DNA of 64,000 nucleotides from Actimicrobium sp047621665 (lineage in GTDB: Bacteria > Pseudomonadota > Gammaproteobacteria > Burkholderiales > Burkholderiaceae_D): assembly GCA_047621665.1 (NCBI GenBank), contig JBLHMB010000002.1, positions 62,001-126,000 of the forward strand, read 5' to 3'. A program made the position numbers and the translations under genes. Positions 7,256 through 15,515 of this stretch are shown one piece after another (the stretch's first letter is position 1; each line of letters begins with the position of its first letter). The notes under the pieces are model-generated. The model saw only the letters and a program-made list of their open reading frames with translations. It was not told the origin of the DNA and ran no database searches.

Positions 7256-9952
7256 ATGTCAGCTCAGCTCGATCAAGTCCTGGCGCAAGCCGCCACCGAC
7301 CCCGATGTCATCGAAACGCAAGAGTGGCTCGACGCCCTCGAAGCCGTGATTGAAAACGAAGGCCCCGAACGCGCCCATTACCTGATGGAGCGCATGGTTG
7401 ACCTGGCCCGCCGCCGCGGCGCGCACATTCCGTTTTCCAGCAATACCGCTTACCTCAATACCATCCCGAACGATCTCGGAGCCCACTGTCCCGGCAATCT
7501 CGAATTCGAAGAACGTCTGCGCTCGTGGATGCGCTGGAATGCAATGGCGATGGTGGTCAAGACCAACCGTGCTGATGGCGACCTCGGTGGTCACATTTCC
7601 AGTTTTGCGTCACTGGCGAACATGCTGGGTATTGGTTTTAACCACTTCTGGCACGCCCCGACCGAAGATCATGGCGGCGACCTGCTCTACATTCAGGGCC
7701 ACTCCTCACCCGGCATTTACGCCCGTGCCTTCCTCGAAGGCCGGCTTACCGAAGAACAGATGTTGAACTTCCGTCGCGAAGTCGATGGCAAGGGCTTGTC
7801 GTCGTACCCGCATCCGAAACTGATGCCGGAATTCTGGCAGTTCCCGACCGTCTCGATGGGCCTGGGTCCGCTGATGGCGATCTATCAGGCGCGTTTCCTC
7901 AAATACCTGCATGCGCGCGAAATCGCCAAGACCGACAACCGCAAGGTCTGGGTCTTCTGTGGCGACGGCGAAATGGACGAGCCGGAATCGATGGGCGCAA
8001 TCGGCATGGCCGGGCGCGAGATGCTCGACAACCTGGTCATGGTGGTCAACTGCAACCTGCAGCGCCTCGATGGTCCGGTGCGTGGTAACGGCAAGATCAT
8101 CCAGGAACTCGAAGCTGATTTCCGTGGCGCCGGCTGGAACGTGGTCAAGGTCATCTGGGGCCCGGGCTGGGACGCCTTGCTGGCCAAGGACAAGGACGGC
8201 ATCCTGCAGCGCGTGATGATGGAAACCGTCGATGGTGAATACCAGAATTACAAAGCCAAGGACGGCGCTTACGTGCGCAAGAATTTCTTTGGCAAGCATC
8301 CGAAATTGCTCGAGATGGTCGCCAACATGAGCGACGACGATATCTGGCGCCTGACCCGTGGCGGTCACGATCCGCACAAAATTTACGCCGCCTTCAAGGT
8401 TGCACAGGAAGCCAAGGGCCAGCCGACCGTGTTGCTGGTCAAGACCGTCAAAGGTTTCGGTATGGGCAAATCCGGCGAGGCGCGCAACACCGCGCACCAG
8501 ACCAAAAAGCTCGACGACGAATCCATCCGCGAAATGCGCGACCGCTTTGCGATCCCGATTCCGGACGACGAACTGGCCGACGTACCGTTTTTCATGCCTG
8601 CTGAAGATGCGCCGGAAATGAAGTACCTGCACGAGCGTCGTCAGGCGCTCGGTGGTTACTTGCCACAACGCCGCATGCAAGCCGACGAAACCATCAAAGT
8701 GCCCGAGCTGTCGACCTTCAAGGCCGTGCTCGATCCGACCGCCGAAGGGCGTGAAATCTCGACCACGCAAGCGTATGTGCGGATGATCTCCATCCTGCTG
8801 CGCGACGCGATCCTCGGTCCGCGCGTGGTACCGATTCTGGTCGATGAAGCACGTACGTTCGGCATGGAAGGCTTGTTCCGCCAGATCGGCATTTTCAACC
8901 AGCAAGGTCAGTTGTACGAGCCGGTCGACAAGGATCAAGTCAGCTACTACCGCGAAGACAAGGCCGGCCAGATCCTGCAGGAGGGTATCAACGAAGCCGG
9001 TGCGATGAGTTCGTGGATTGCGGCGGCCACGTCGTATTCGACCAACAACCGCATCATGGTGCCGTTCTACACGTTCTATTCGATGTTCGGCCTGCAGCGC
9101 GTCGGCGACCTGGCCTGGGCTGCTGGCGACATGCGTTCACGCGGTTTCCTGATGGGCGGTACGGCCGGACGGACCACCCTGAATGGTGAAGGTTTGCAGC
9201 ACGAAGATGGCCACAGCCATGTGCTGGCCTCGACGATTCCGAACTGCCAGCCGTATGACCCGACCTTTGCCCATGAAGTCGCCGTGATTTTGCATGACGG
9301 CCTCAAGCGCATGATCGAACAGCAGGAAGATGTGTTCTATTACATCACCCTGATGAATGAAAACTACAGCCATCCGGGTATCAAGGAAGGCCAGGAAGCC
9401 GGCATTCTGAAAGGCTTGTATCTGCTTCAGGAAGGCAAGGCCGATACCAAGCTGCGCGTGCAACTGATGGGCTCCGGCACCATCCTGCGCGAAGTTATTG
9501 CGGCAGTCGACCTGCTGCAGGATGACTGGGGCATTGGCGCTGACGTCTGGTCGGCGCCGTCGTTCACGTTGCTGGCGCGCGATGGCCAGGATGTCGAGCG
9601 CTGGAACATGCTGCATCCGACTGAGCCGGCACGCGCTGCACATATCACGCAGTGCCTGCAGGACACCAACGGACCGGTCGTTGTCGCGACCGATTACATG
9701 CGCACGTTTGCCGAGCAGGTACGGGCCTTCGTACCTAAGGGTCGCAGCTACAAGGTGCTGGGCACCGATGGATTCGGGCGTTCGGATTCGCGTGCCAAGC
9801 TGCGCGAGTTCTTCGAGGTCAACCGCTATTACGTGACCGTTGCCGCACTCAAGTCGCTGGCTGACGAAGGCGCTATCGAACAGGCCATCGTCGAGCAGGC
9901 GATCGTGAAATACGGGATCGATCCGGAAAAACCAAATCCGGTCACCCAGTAA
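7256..9952 (+). CDS. aceE: Pyruvate dehydrogenase E1 component (homodimeric)
   Basis: The 898-residue protein is the homodimeric thiamine-diphosphate E1 subunit that decarboxylates pyruvate and acetylates the lipoyl groups of AceF. The ThDP motif begins with GDGEMDEPESMG (about residues 239-250) and ends with VMVVNCNLQRLDG. GHSHVLASTIPNC is the conserved catalytic-loop region. AGGAGA sits 6 nt before ATG 7256. It is the first gene of aceE-aceF-lpdA; an unusual perfect hairpin separates it from aceF. Confidence 0.98.
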   Translation: MSAQLDQVLAQAATDPDVIETQEWLDALEAVIENEGPERAHYLMERMVDLARRRGAHIPFSSNTAYLNTIPNDLGAHCPGNLEFEERLRSWMRWNAMAMVVKTNRADGDLGGHISSFASLANMLGIGFNHFWHAPTEDHGGDLLYIQGHSSPGIYARAFLEGRLTEEQMLNFRREVDGKGLSSYPHPKLMPEFWQFPTVSMGLGPLMAIYQARFLKYLHAREIAKTDNRKVWVFCGDGEMDEPESMGAIGMAGREMLDNLVMVVNCNLQRLDGPVRGNGKIIQELEADFRGAGWNVVKVIWGPGWDALLAKDKDGILQRVMMETVDGEYQNYKAKDGAYVRKNFFGKHPKLLEMVANMSDDDIWRLTRGGHDPHKIYAAFKVAQEAKGQPTVLLVKTVKGFGMGKSGEARNTAHQTKKLDDESIREMRDRFAIPIPDDELADVPFFMPAEDAPEMKYLHERRQALGGYLPQRRMQADETIKVPELSTFKAVLDPTAEGREISTTQAYVRMISILLRDAILGPRVVPILVDEARTFGMEGLFRQIGIFNQQGQLYEPVDKDQVSYYREDKAGQILQEGINEAGAMSSWIAAATSYSTNNRIMVPFYTFYSMFGLQRVGDLAWAAGDMRSRGFLMGGTAGRTTLNGEGLQHEDGHSHVLASTIPNCQPYDPTFAHEVAVILHDGLKRMIEQQEDVFYYITLMNENYSHPGIKEGQEAGILKGLYLLQEGKADTKLRVQLMGSGTILREVIAAVDLLQDDWGIGADVWSAPSFTLLARDGQDVERWNMLHPTEPARAAHITQCLQDTNGPVVVATDYMRTFAEQVRAFVPKGRSYKVLGTDGFGRSDSRAKLREFFEVNRYYVTVAALKSLADEGAIEQAIVEQAIVKYGIDPEKPNPVTQ

Positions 9953-9975
9953 TTCACCGAATCTAATCCCTCCCG

Positions 9976-10007
9976 CAGCGAGCGCGCATGGTTATGCGCG
10001 CTCGCTG
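9976..10007 (+). other. Perfect 14-bp intercistronic hairpin between aceE and aceF
   Basis: Positions 9976-9989 pair perfectly with 9994-10007 around a GGTT loop. The stem is GC-rich and no T-run follows (CCGATAAAAAATA), so it is not a standard terminator. Its place 25 bp before the aceF start suggests mRNA processing or 3'-end stabilisation of the aceE transcript, or partial attenuation. Confidence 0.75.
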
Positions 10008-10032
10008 CCGATAAAAAATACGGAGCAACGTC

Positions 10033-11403
10033 ATGAGTGTGAGTGAAATCAAAGTCCCGGATATCGGCGATTTCAAGGAAGTCGAAATCATCGAACTGCT
10101 GGTCAAAGTGGGCGATACGATCAAGGTCGACCAGTCGCTGATCACGGTCGAGTCGGACAAGGCCAGCATGGAAATCCCGTCCAGCGGCGCTGGCGTGATC
10201 AAGGAAATCAAGGTCAAGGTCGGTGACAAGGTCGCAATGGGTTCACCGTTGCTGACGCTTGAAGCGTCCGATGCAGCGGCTGCGCCGGCAGAGACAGAAG
10301 CAAAGCCCGAGGCTGCACCGGCAGAAGCGAAGCCTGCTGCCGCCGAGGCACCAGCGCCGGCGCCGGCAGTGGAAAAAACCGAAGCGAAAGCCGAAGCAGC
10401 TCCGGCCGCTCCCGCTCCCGCACCAGCGCCAGCACCAGCACCGGTATCCGCACCAGCACCCGCCGCCAGCGGCAAGCCAGCCCACGCCTCACCATCGATC
10501 CGCAAATTTGCCCGCGAGCTCGGTGTCGATTTGCTGAAGGTCGGCGGGTCCGGTCCGAAAGGTCGCATTCTGCATGAAGACGTGCAGAACTTTGTCAAGA
10601 CTGCGCTGGCCAGTGGTGCTGAAACAGCGTCGGCGCCGGTGCCCCGCAATGGTTCCGGTGCAGGCATGGATTTGCTGCCATGGCCATCGCTGGACTTCAC
10701 CAAGTTCGGCGCGACCGAAGTGCAACCGCTGTCGCGCATCAAGAAGCTCAGTGGTCCTAACCTGCATCGCAACTGGGTGATGATTCCGCATGTCACGCAA
10801 TTTGACGAAGCCGATGTCACCGAGCTCGAAGATTTCCGCAAGTCGTCCAATGTCGCGCTGGCCAAATCCGGCGTCAAGCTGACGATGCTGGCGTTTGTCA
10901 TCAAGGCCAGCGTCGCGGCGCTGAAAAAATTCCCGGCCTTTAATTCGTCGCTCGACGCGACCGGTGAAAACCTGATCCTCAAGCAGTACTACAACATCGG
11001 TTTCGCTGCAGACACCCCGAACGGCCTGATGGTCCCGGTGATCAAGGATGTCGACAAAAAAGGCATCGCGCAAATCGCCACCGAGATGGGCGAACTGTCG
11101 GCGCAAGCGCGGGACGGCAAGCTCAAGGGTGGCGACATGCAGGGCGCGACCTTTACGATTTCGTCGCTGGGCGGTATTGGCGGGACGATGTTTACACCGA
11201 TCATCAACGCGCCGGAAGTGGCTATTCTCGGTTTGTCAAAAGCCTCGATCAAACCGGTCTGGGATGGCAAGCAATTCCAGCCGCGCCTGATGATGGGCAT
11301 GTCGCTGTCGTACGACCATCGCGTCGTCGATGGTGCGATGGGGGCGCGCTTCTCGGTGTACCTGTCCGAGGCATTGGCAGATCTGCGCGTCACGCTGCTA
11401 TAA
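10033..11403 (+). CDS. aceF: Pyruvate dehydrogenase E2, dihydrolipoyl acetyltransferase
   Basis: The 456 residues comprise one N-terminal lipoyl domain (1-75, lipoyl Lys43 in ESDKAS), a long Ala/Pro linker (about 85-155), the E1/E3-binding domain (about 155-195, ASPSIRKFARELGVDL) and the catalytic domain (about 225-456) with SYDHRVVDG near the C-terminus. It transfers acetyl from lipoamide to CoA and forms the complex core. Having a single lipoyl domain here, with a second one on LpdA, is a typical betaproteobacterial layout. The linker is coded by repetitive GCACCAGCACCG-like DNA. Confidence 0.97.
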   Translation: MSVSEIKVPDIGDFKEVEIIELLVKVGDTIKVDQSLITVESDKASMEIPSSGAGVIKEIKVKVGDKVAMGSPLLTLEASDAAAAPAETEAKPEAAPAEAKPAAAEAPAPAPAVEKTEAKAEAAPAAPAPAPAPAPAPVSAPAPAASGKPAHASPSIRKFARELGVDLLKVGGSGPKGRILHEDVQNFVKTALASGAETASAPVPRNGSGAGMDLLPWPSLDFTKFGATEVQPLSRIKKLSGPNLHRNWVMIPHVTQFDEADVTELEDFRKSSNVALAKSGVKLTMLAFVIKASVAALKKFPAFNSSLDATGENLILKQYYNIGFAADTPNGLMVPVIKDVDKKGIAQIATEMGELSAQARDGKLKGGDMQGATFTISSLGGIGGTMFTPIINAPEVAILGLSKASIKPVWDGKQFQPRLMMGMSLSYDHRVVDGAMGARFSVYLSEALADLRVTLL

Positions 11404-11429
11404 CACCGCACGCCACGAATGCAACCCGG

Positions 11430-11445
11430 CCCGCGCGTGCGCGGG
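11430..11445 (+). other. Short GC-rich hairpin between aceF and lpdA
   Basis: CCCGCGC (11430-11436) can pair with GCGCGGG (11439-11445). No T-run follows. Together with the aceE-aceF hairpin it suggests segmental mRNA stability along the operon. Confidence 0.45.
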
Positions 11446-11465
11446 TGACGAACCTGGAGACATGA

Positions 11466-13268
11466 ATGAGTCTGATTGAAGTGAAAGTCCCCGATATCGG
11501 CGACTTCAAGGAAGTGGAAATTATCGAGCTGCTGGTCAATGTTGGCGACACCATCAAGGTCGACCAGTCACTGATCACGGTCGAATCCGACAAGGCCAGC
11601 ATGGAGATTCCATCGAGCCATGCCGGTATCATCAAGGAATTGAAAATCAAGGTCGGCGACAAGGTCGCGATGGGATCGCTGATGTTGATGCTGGAATCGG
11701 CGGAGGCGGCTGCTCCTGCACCTTCAGCCACACCGGCACCGGCACCTGCTGCGGCACCAGCACCTGCACCTGCACCTGCACCTGCACCTGTTGCGGCACC
11801 TGCATCAGCAACACCTGCTGCAGCCGCGCCGGTCGCTACTGCCTTCGCCGGCAAGGCCGACATCGAATGCGACACGCTGGTATTCGGTGCCGGTCCCGGC
11901 GGCTACACCGCCGCGTTCCGCGCCGCCGACCTCGGCCAGAAAGTCGTCATGATCGAACGCTATGCAACGCTGGGTGGCGTGTGTCTGAACGTCGGTTGCA
12001 TCCCGTCAAAAGCCTTGTTGCATGCGGCTAAAGTCATCACCGACGCCGAAGAGATGTCGCACTTCGGGATCAAGATGTCGTCGCCGGAAATCGACCTCGA
12101 CAGCTTGCGTAGCTGGAAAGACGGCATCATCAAGAAGCTCACCGGCGGACTGACCAGCCTGTCCAAGGCACGCAAGGTGCAAGTCGTCGAAGGCAAGGGC
12201 GTGTTCAGCTCGGCCAATACCGTCACGGTCGAGACGAAGGACGGCAGCAAGGTCATCGCGTTCAAGAATGCGATCATCGCGGCCGGTTCGTCTGTCTCGA
12301 AAATCCCGGGCTTTCCGTATGACGATCCGCGTGTCATCGACTCGACCGGTGCGCTCGAATTGCGCCAGATTCCAAAGAAGATGCTGGTCATCGGCGGCGG
12401 CATCATCGGCCTCGAAATGGCTTGCGTGTACGACGCGCTGGGCAGCAAGATCACCGTCGTCGAATTTGCTGATGGCCTGATCCCGGCGGCCGACCGCGAC
12501 ATGGTGCGTCCGCTGCACAAGCGCATCGAGAAACGCTACGAGGCGATTTACCTGAAGACTAAAGTCACCAAGCTCGAAGCACGGGACGACGGCTTGCTGG
12601 CCACCTTCGAAGGTGACAACGCCCCGAAAGAACCGCAACTGTTCGACATGGTGTTGATGGCGGTCGGTCGGCGTCCGAATGGCCGCGAAGTCGGTGCCGA
12701 CAAGGCCGGCGTGGTGGTCAACGAGCGCGGCTTCATCCCGGTCGACAAGCAACAGCGCACCAACGTCGCCAACATCTTTGCGATCGGCGACATCTGCGGT
12801 GATCCGATGCTGGCCCACAAGGCCACCAATGAAGCCAAGGTCGCGGCAGAAGTCATCGCCGGTCACAAGGTCCAGTTCGACGCGATGACGATTCCGTCGG
12901 TGGCCTACACCGATCCCGAAATCGCGTGGATGGGCGTCACCGAAACCGAAGCCAAGGCGCAGAACATCCCGTTCGAGAAAGTCAATTTCCCGTGGGCGGC
13001 CAGTGGCCGTGCGCTGGCGGTGGGCCGCGACGAAGGCTCGACCAAGCTGTTGTGGGATCCGTCGACCAAGCGCCTGATCGGTGCCGGCATCGTCGGTGTC
13101 AATGCGGGTGAGTTGCTGGCCGAGCTGGTGCTGGCGATGGAAATGGGGGCTGATCTCGAAGACATCGCACTGACCATCCATGCGCATCCGACCTTGTCGG
13201 AGACGCCGATGTTCGCTGCCGAAATGGCACTGGGGACGATTACGGATTTGTATATTCCGAAGAAGTAA
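11466..13268 (+). CDS. lpdA: Dihydrolipoyl dehydrogenase (E3) with N-terminal lipoyl domain
   Basis: The 600-residue protein is about 125 longer than a plain E3 because of an extra N-terminal lipoyl domain (1-75, Lys43), almost identical to that of AceF, and an Ala/Pro linker (80-125). The E3 part has the FAD motif GAGPGGYTAA, the redox disulfide GGVCLNVGC (Cys173/Cys178), an NAD motif GGGIIGLEMA and the C-terminal HAHPTLSE base. It reoxidises dihydrolipoamide with NAD. ATG 11466 is used; the ATG four bases earlier leads at once to a stop. Confidence 0.97.
   Translation: MSLIEVKVPDIGDFKEVEIIELLVNVGDTIKVDQSLITVESDKASMEIPSSHAGIIKELKIKVGDKVAMGSLMLMLESAEAAAPAPSATPAPAPAAAPAPAPAPAPAPVAAPASATPAAAAPVATAFAGKADIECDTLVFGAGPGGYTAAFRAADLGQKVVMIERYATLGGVCLNVGCIPSKALLHAAKVITDAEEMSHFGIKMSSPEIDLDSLRSWKDGIIKKLTGGLTSLSKARKVQVVEGKGVFSSANTVTVETKDGSKVIAFKNAIIAAGSSVSKIPGFPYDDPRVIDSTGALELRQIPKKMLVIGGGIIGLEMACVYDALGSKITVVEFADGLIPAADRDMVRPLHKRIEKRYEAIYLKTKVTKLEARDDGLLATFEGDNAPKEPQLFDMVLMAVGRRPNGREVGADKAGVVVNERGFIPVDKQQRTNVANIFAIGDICGDPMLAHKATNEAKVAAEVIAGHKVQFDAMTIPSVAYTDPEIAWMGVTETEAKAQNIPFEKVNFPWAASGRALAVGRDEGSTKLLWDPSTKRLIGAGIVGVNAGELLAELVLAMEMGADLEDIALTIHAHPTLSETPMFAAEMALGTITDLYIPKK
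11761..11790 (+). repeat. (CACCTG)5 hexamer microsatellite inside lpdA linker
   Basis: Five perfect copies of CACCTG encode the Ala-Pro linker between the lipoyl and E3 domains. Gain or loss of units would change linker length without breaking the frame. Confidence 0.85.
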
Positions 13269-13290
13269 TCGCGTTCCAATGCTTGTATCA

Positions 13291-13324
13291 AGCCCGTCAG
13301 CGCGTTGCGCTGGCGGGCTTTTTT
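13291..13324 (+). terminator. Rho-independent terminator of the pdh operon
   Basis: AGCCCG(T)CAGCGC pairs with GCGCTGGCGGGCT around a GTT loop and is followed by TTTTTT, 23 bp past the lpdA stop. Confidence 0.9.
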
Positions 13325-13620
13325 CATGCCGCCAGCACGTCGCCGGCAGGCTGCCCCGGTAACAGCAAGCCGAACAGAAAATCGATATCGAGCACCTGGA
13401 CCACCACACTGACCCGGTCGGTACGACCGCCCATCGACAGCGGCTTGACCGCGCTGGCCGGCAAGGCTTCGACGACGTTGCCGGCAGCCAGTGCCAGCAA
13501 CGCATCATCGACAAAAAAGGTGGCAAATTCCTGACCGCCGGTACGGGACGGATCGCTGTCGATGCGCAGTCCGGCACTGTGGCCGGCATGGATGCGCGCA
13601 CTGACCGCACCAGGCTTTAC
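13324..13620 (-). pseudogene. CheW-like domain remnant, N-terminally truncated
   Basis: Reading the minus strand from 13620 gives about 98 codons without a start, ending TGA at 13326-13324. The segment runs RTGGQEFATFFVDDALLALA, then VVEALPASAVKPLSMGG, then VLDIDFLFGLLLP. This pattern of a short beta strand, VxEAL and a terminal V-L-D-I-x-x-L-F-G strand resembles a C-terminal CheW-like coupling domain. No matching upstream part is found: the frame before 13620 reads unrelated sequence. The stop overlaps the T-run of the lpdA terminator. I read it as the tail of a deleted chemotaxis-type gene; the family call is tentative. Confidence 0.45.
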
Positions 13621-13839
13621 GCTAGCTCTTGCTCGAGCTGATTGAAGCCGGCCCGGGTCGAGGCCGTCGTCGGCAGGATGGTGCCGGCTCGACCGGACGG
13701 TTCATCTATCACCATCGTATGCGAACCCGAACCTCGCCAAACGCATGCCGGCCCGGCCTTGGCATCTATGTCGGCTGAACTAGACTGGCTCCCCCCACCG
13801 GCAATAGCCCGCAGCGCGTTACTGCTGTTGCACCTCGAC
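13621..13839. other. Orphan stretch with no recognisable gene
   Basis: Short open frames exist on both strands, but none shows a start with a ribosome site, a known motif or continuity with neighbours. It lies between two pseudogenes and is probably decayed coding sequence or a deletion junction. Confidence 0.5.
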
Positions 13840-14151
13840 TTACATGACCACAAATTGACCATTGGCCTTGTCCGCCACGAAGTTCATCTTGGCACCTGCT
13901 TTCAACCGTTCCAGCATTGCCGGATCACTGGCGCGGAACACCATGGTCATCGGCGGCATGCCCGGGTTGTTCCGTTAACCGTGCCGGATCGTGATCTTGC
14001 CAGCCTCCTTGTCGACTTTGCGGATCTCGCCGGTACGCATCGGCGATGCTGGAGCAAGCGTCGCCTTGTCCTGGGCAGCAGCCACGGAAACCACGGCAGC
14101 AGAAGACAGCGCAATCGCTACTGCCAACAATAAGGTTGGCACGGATTTCAT
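13840..14151 (-). pseudogene. cusF: CusF-like periplasmic copper-binding protein, interrupted by a stop
   Basis: From ATG 14151 the frame encodes a signal peptide (MKSVPTLLLAVAIALSSAAV, then VSVAAAQ), followed by the CusF fold: GEIRKVDKEAGKITIRHG. A TAA stop follows at codon 59 (13977-13975). The same frame then continues with GMPPMTMVFRASDP, AMLERLKAGAKMNFVADK and a natural TAA at 13842-13840. MPPMTMVF holds the Met ligands of CusF. The full frame is 103 codons, the usual size. Only the in-frame stop, where the family has a sense codon before the metal loop, breaks it. It lies 42 bp downstream of an intact DUF411 gene, as in copper-resistance clusters. Confidence 0.85.
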
Positions 14152-14193
14152 TTGCCATTCCTTTCAGCTGAAGTCAGTTCAGTGATAGTCAGG

Positions 14194-14643
14194 TTAGCTA
14201 CCGTCATAGTGCTTGAACACCGATTGCTTGCCATCGGCCAGTACCAGCAACACGTCATACGGATCCTTGCGTGGCCCCTCCATGCCGGGCGATCCCAACG
14301 GCATGGCCGGAACCGCCAGCCCGATTGCCTTCGGGCGTTGTGCCAGCAAGCGCTTGATCTCGGCAGCTGGCACATGTCCTTCCAGTGCATAGCCGTCGAC
14401 GAATCCGGTATGACAGGAACCCAGCGCCTGCGGGATACCGAATTTCTGGCGATACGCACCGGTGTCGCCGACGTTGCGGGCGTTGACCTCAAAGCCGTTG
14501 GCCTTCAGATGATCGATCCAGCTTTTGCAACAACCGCAACCTGCGGTCTTGTAGACCTCGATCAAGGGTCGTGCAGCGCGGGCCAGCAATGGCGAAGCCA
14601 AGGTGCTGGCCAGGATCGCTTTCAATACAGTACGACGTTGCAT
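14194..14643 (-). CDS. DUF411 exported metal-binding protein
   Basis: The 149-residue protein has a signal peptide (MQRRTVLKAILASTLASPLL), then IEVYKTAGCGCCKSW with the CGCC motif near residue 37. It continues with the conserved SCHTGFVDGYALEGHVPA block and a C-terminal YDVLLVLADGKQSVF strand. DUF411 proteins are found beside copper and silver resistance genes and are thought to bind metal or act as redox/chaperone factors in the periplasm. It is the only intact gene of this damaged cluster. ATG 14643 lies 4 bp after the cupredoxin stop in its original frame. Gene calling may merge it with the frameshifted cupredoxin into a spurious 265-residue ORF starting at 14991. Confidence 0.85.
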   Translation of the reverse strand: MQRRTVLKAILASTLASPLLARAARPLIEVYKTAGCGCCKSWIDHLKANGFEVNARNVGDTGAYRQKFGIPQALGSCHTGFVDGYALEGHVPAAEIKRLLAQRPKAIGLAVPAMPLGSPGMEGPRKDPYDVLLVLADGKQSVFKHYDGS

Positions 14644-14647
14644 GGGG

Positions 14648-15156
14648 TTAACCTTTCGTGACGATGGTTTTGCCGGCCATGCCGGCTTCAAATAACCGGA
14701 CATCAGGCAAGCGTAATTGAACTCATCTGGCGGGATAAATTGCCGGATGATGCTTTCCTTTTTTCCCGGCCTGACGTGGGCCATGTAGGGTGAATCGTGC
14801 ACCATGCCGGGATACTTCTTCATCAGTTGGCCGTGTGCCTTGAGCTCATCGAGGGTGCCGATCACCATTTCGTGCAGCATTTTTCTCTTGCTGCGAACAA
14901 TGAACCGGATGGTTTCGCTTTGCCTGACCGCGCTGTCCGACGGTCCGTAACGCATCTTGTCGCCCGTGTCGATAGGGATAGTCCGGATCACGTCTGCAGG
15001 CGCACCCTATTTGCCAACTGCATTGACTTTGTGGAAGTTGATTGTAGCTGCTTTTACCTTGCCCCCGCCATGGGCCAACCCTGGTGTTGAGGCTGCGCCT
15101 GTCGCGAGGAGCGGATACGCGATCCGGCAAAGGCTTGGGAATGTCGTGTTTTTCAT
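14648..15156 (-). pseudogene. Cupredoxin (blue copper protein) pseudogene with nonsense and frameshift
   Basis: The frame opens at ATG 15156 with a signal peptide ending near GLAHGGGK. It hits TAG at codon 50 (15009-15007), then continues in the same frame with TGDKMRYGPSDSAVRQSETI, KMLHEMVIGTLDELKAHGQL and DSPYMAHVRPGKK, a plastocyanin-like copper fold. After CLMSG the frame slips: one frame over reads FEAGMAGKTIVTKG and ends TAA at 14650-14648. The family's copper ligands are His, Cys, His and Met; the residue after MSG is Tyr where His is expected. Two disabling lesions plus a lost ligand indicate a dead gene. Confidence 0.82.
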
Positions 15157-15310
15157 ATTGAGACTTCCCTTGTTTGATACGTTCGTTCTTGCGACTTGCA
15201 TCAGGGATGCCCGCGATGGCTTGCGCACGGTCATGCCGATACCGGTTGCCGGTGCGGCGGGCGGCTTTGATTGACCACCACCGGAACTGCTGCGCGCGGC
15301 CACAGGCACC

Positions 15311-15486
15311 GCGCCGGATCGTGATCTTGCCAGCCTGATTGCCTTCGGGCGTTGCGCCAGCAAGCGCTTGATTTCGGCAGCCGGCACATATCCTTCCAGC
15401 GCATAGCTGTCGACGAATCCGGTATGACAGGAAACCAGATGCTGCTTGATTTCGTATTCATCCACGGCCGTATCGGAGCTTGTCAA
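15311..15486 (-). pseudogene. Chimeric DUF411/CusF remnant from a collapsed duplication
   Basis: Positions 15330-15438 align without gaps to 14316-14424 of the DUF411 gene (8 mismatches in 109), encoding SCHTGFVDSYALEGYVPA and AAEIKRLLAQRPKAI. Positions 15311-15336 match 13981-14006 of the cusF gene (25 of 26). The two matches meet in a shared CCAGCC. A second DUF411-cusF unit therefore once lay here and lost its middle by recombination at that microhomology. The rest, 15157-15310, shows nothing recognisable. Confidence 0.8.
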
Positions 15487-15515
15487 TAAGGTGGACTGTG
15501 CAAGACGCTAGTGCG

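Noticed and set aside
7706..8938. 410-codon minus-strand open frame opposite aceE
   Set aside because: It mirrors the strongly codon-biased aceE gene, has no ribosome site and shows no recognisable domain.
12006..13610. 534-codon minus-strand open frame opposite lpdA
   Set aside because: It lies wholly antisense to an unambiguous LpdA and beyond it runs in a different frame from the CheW-like fragment.
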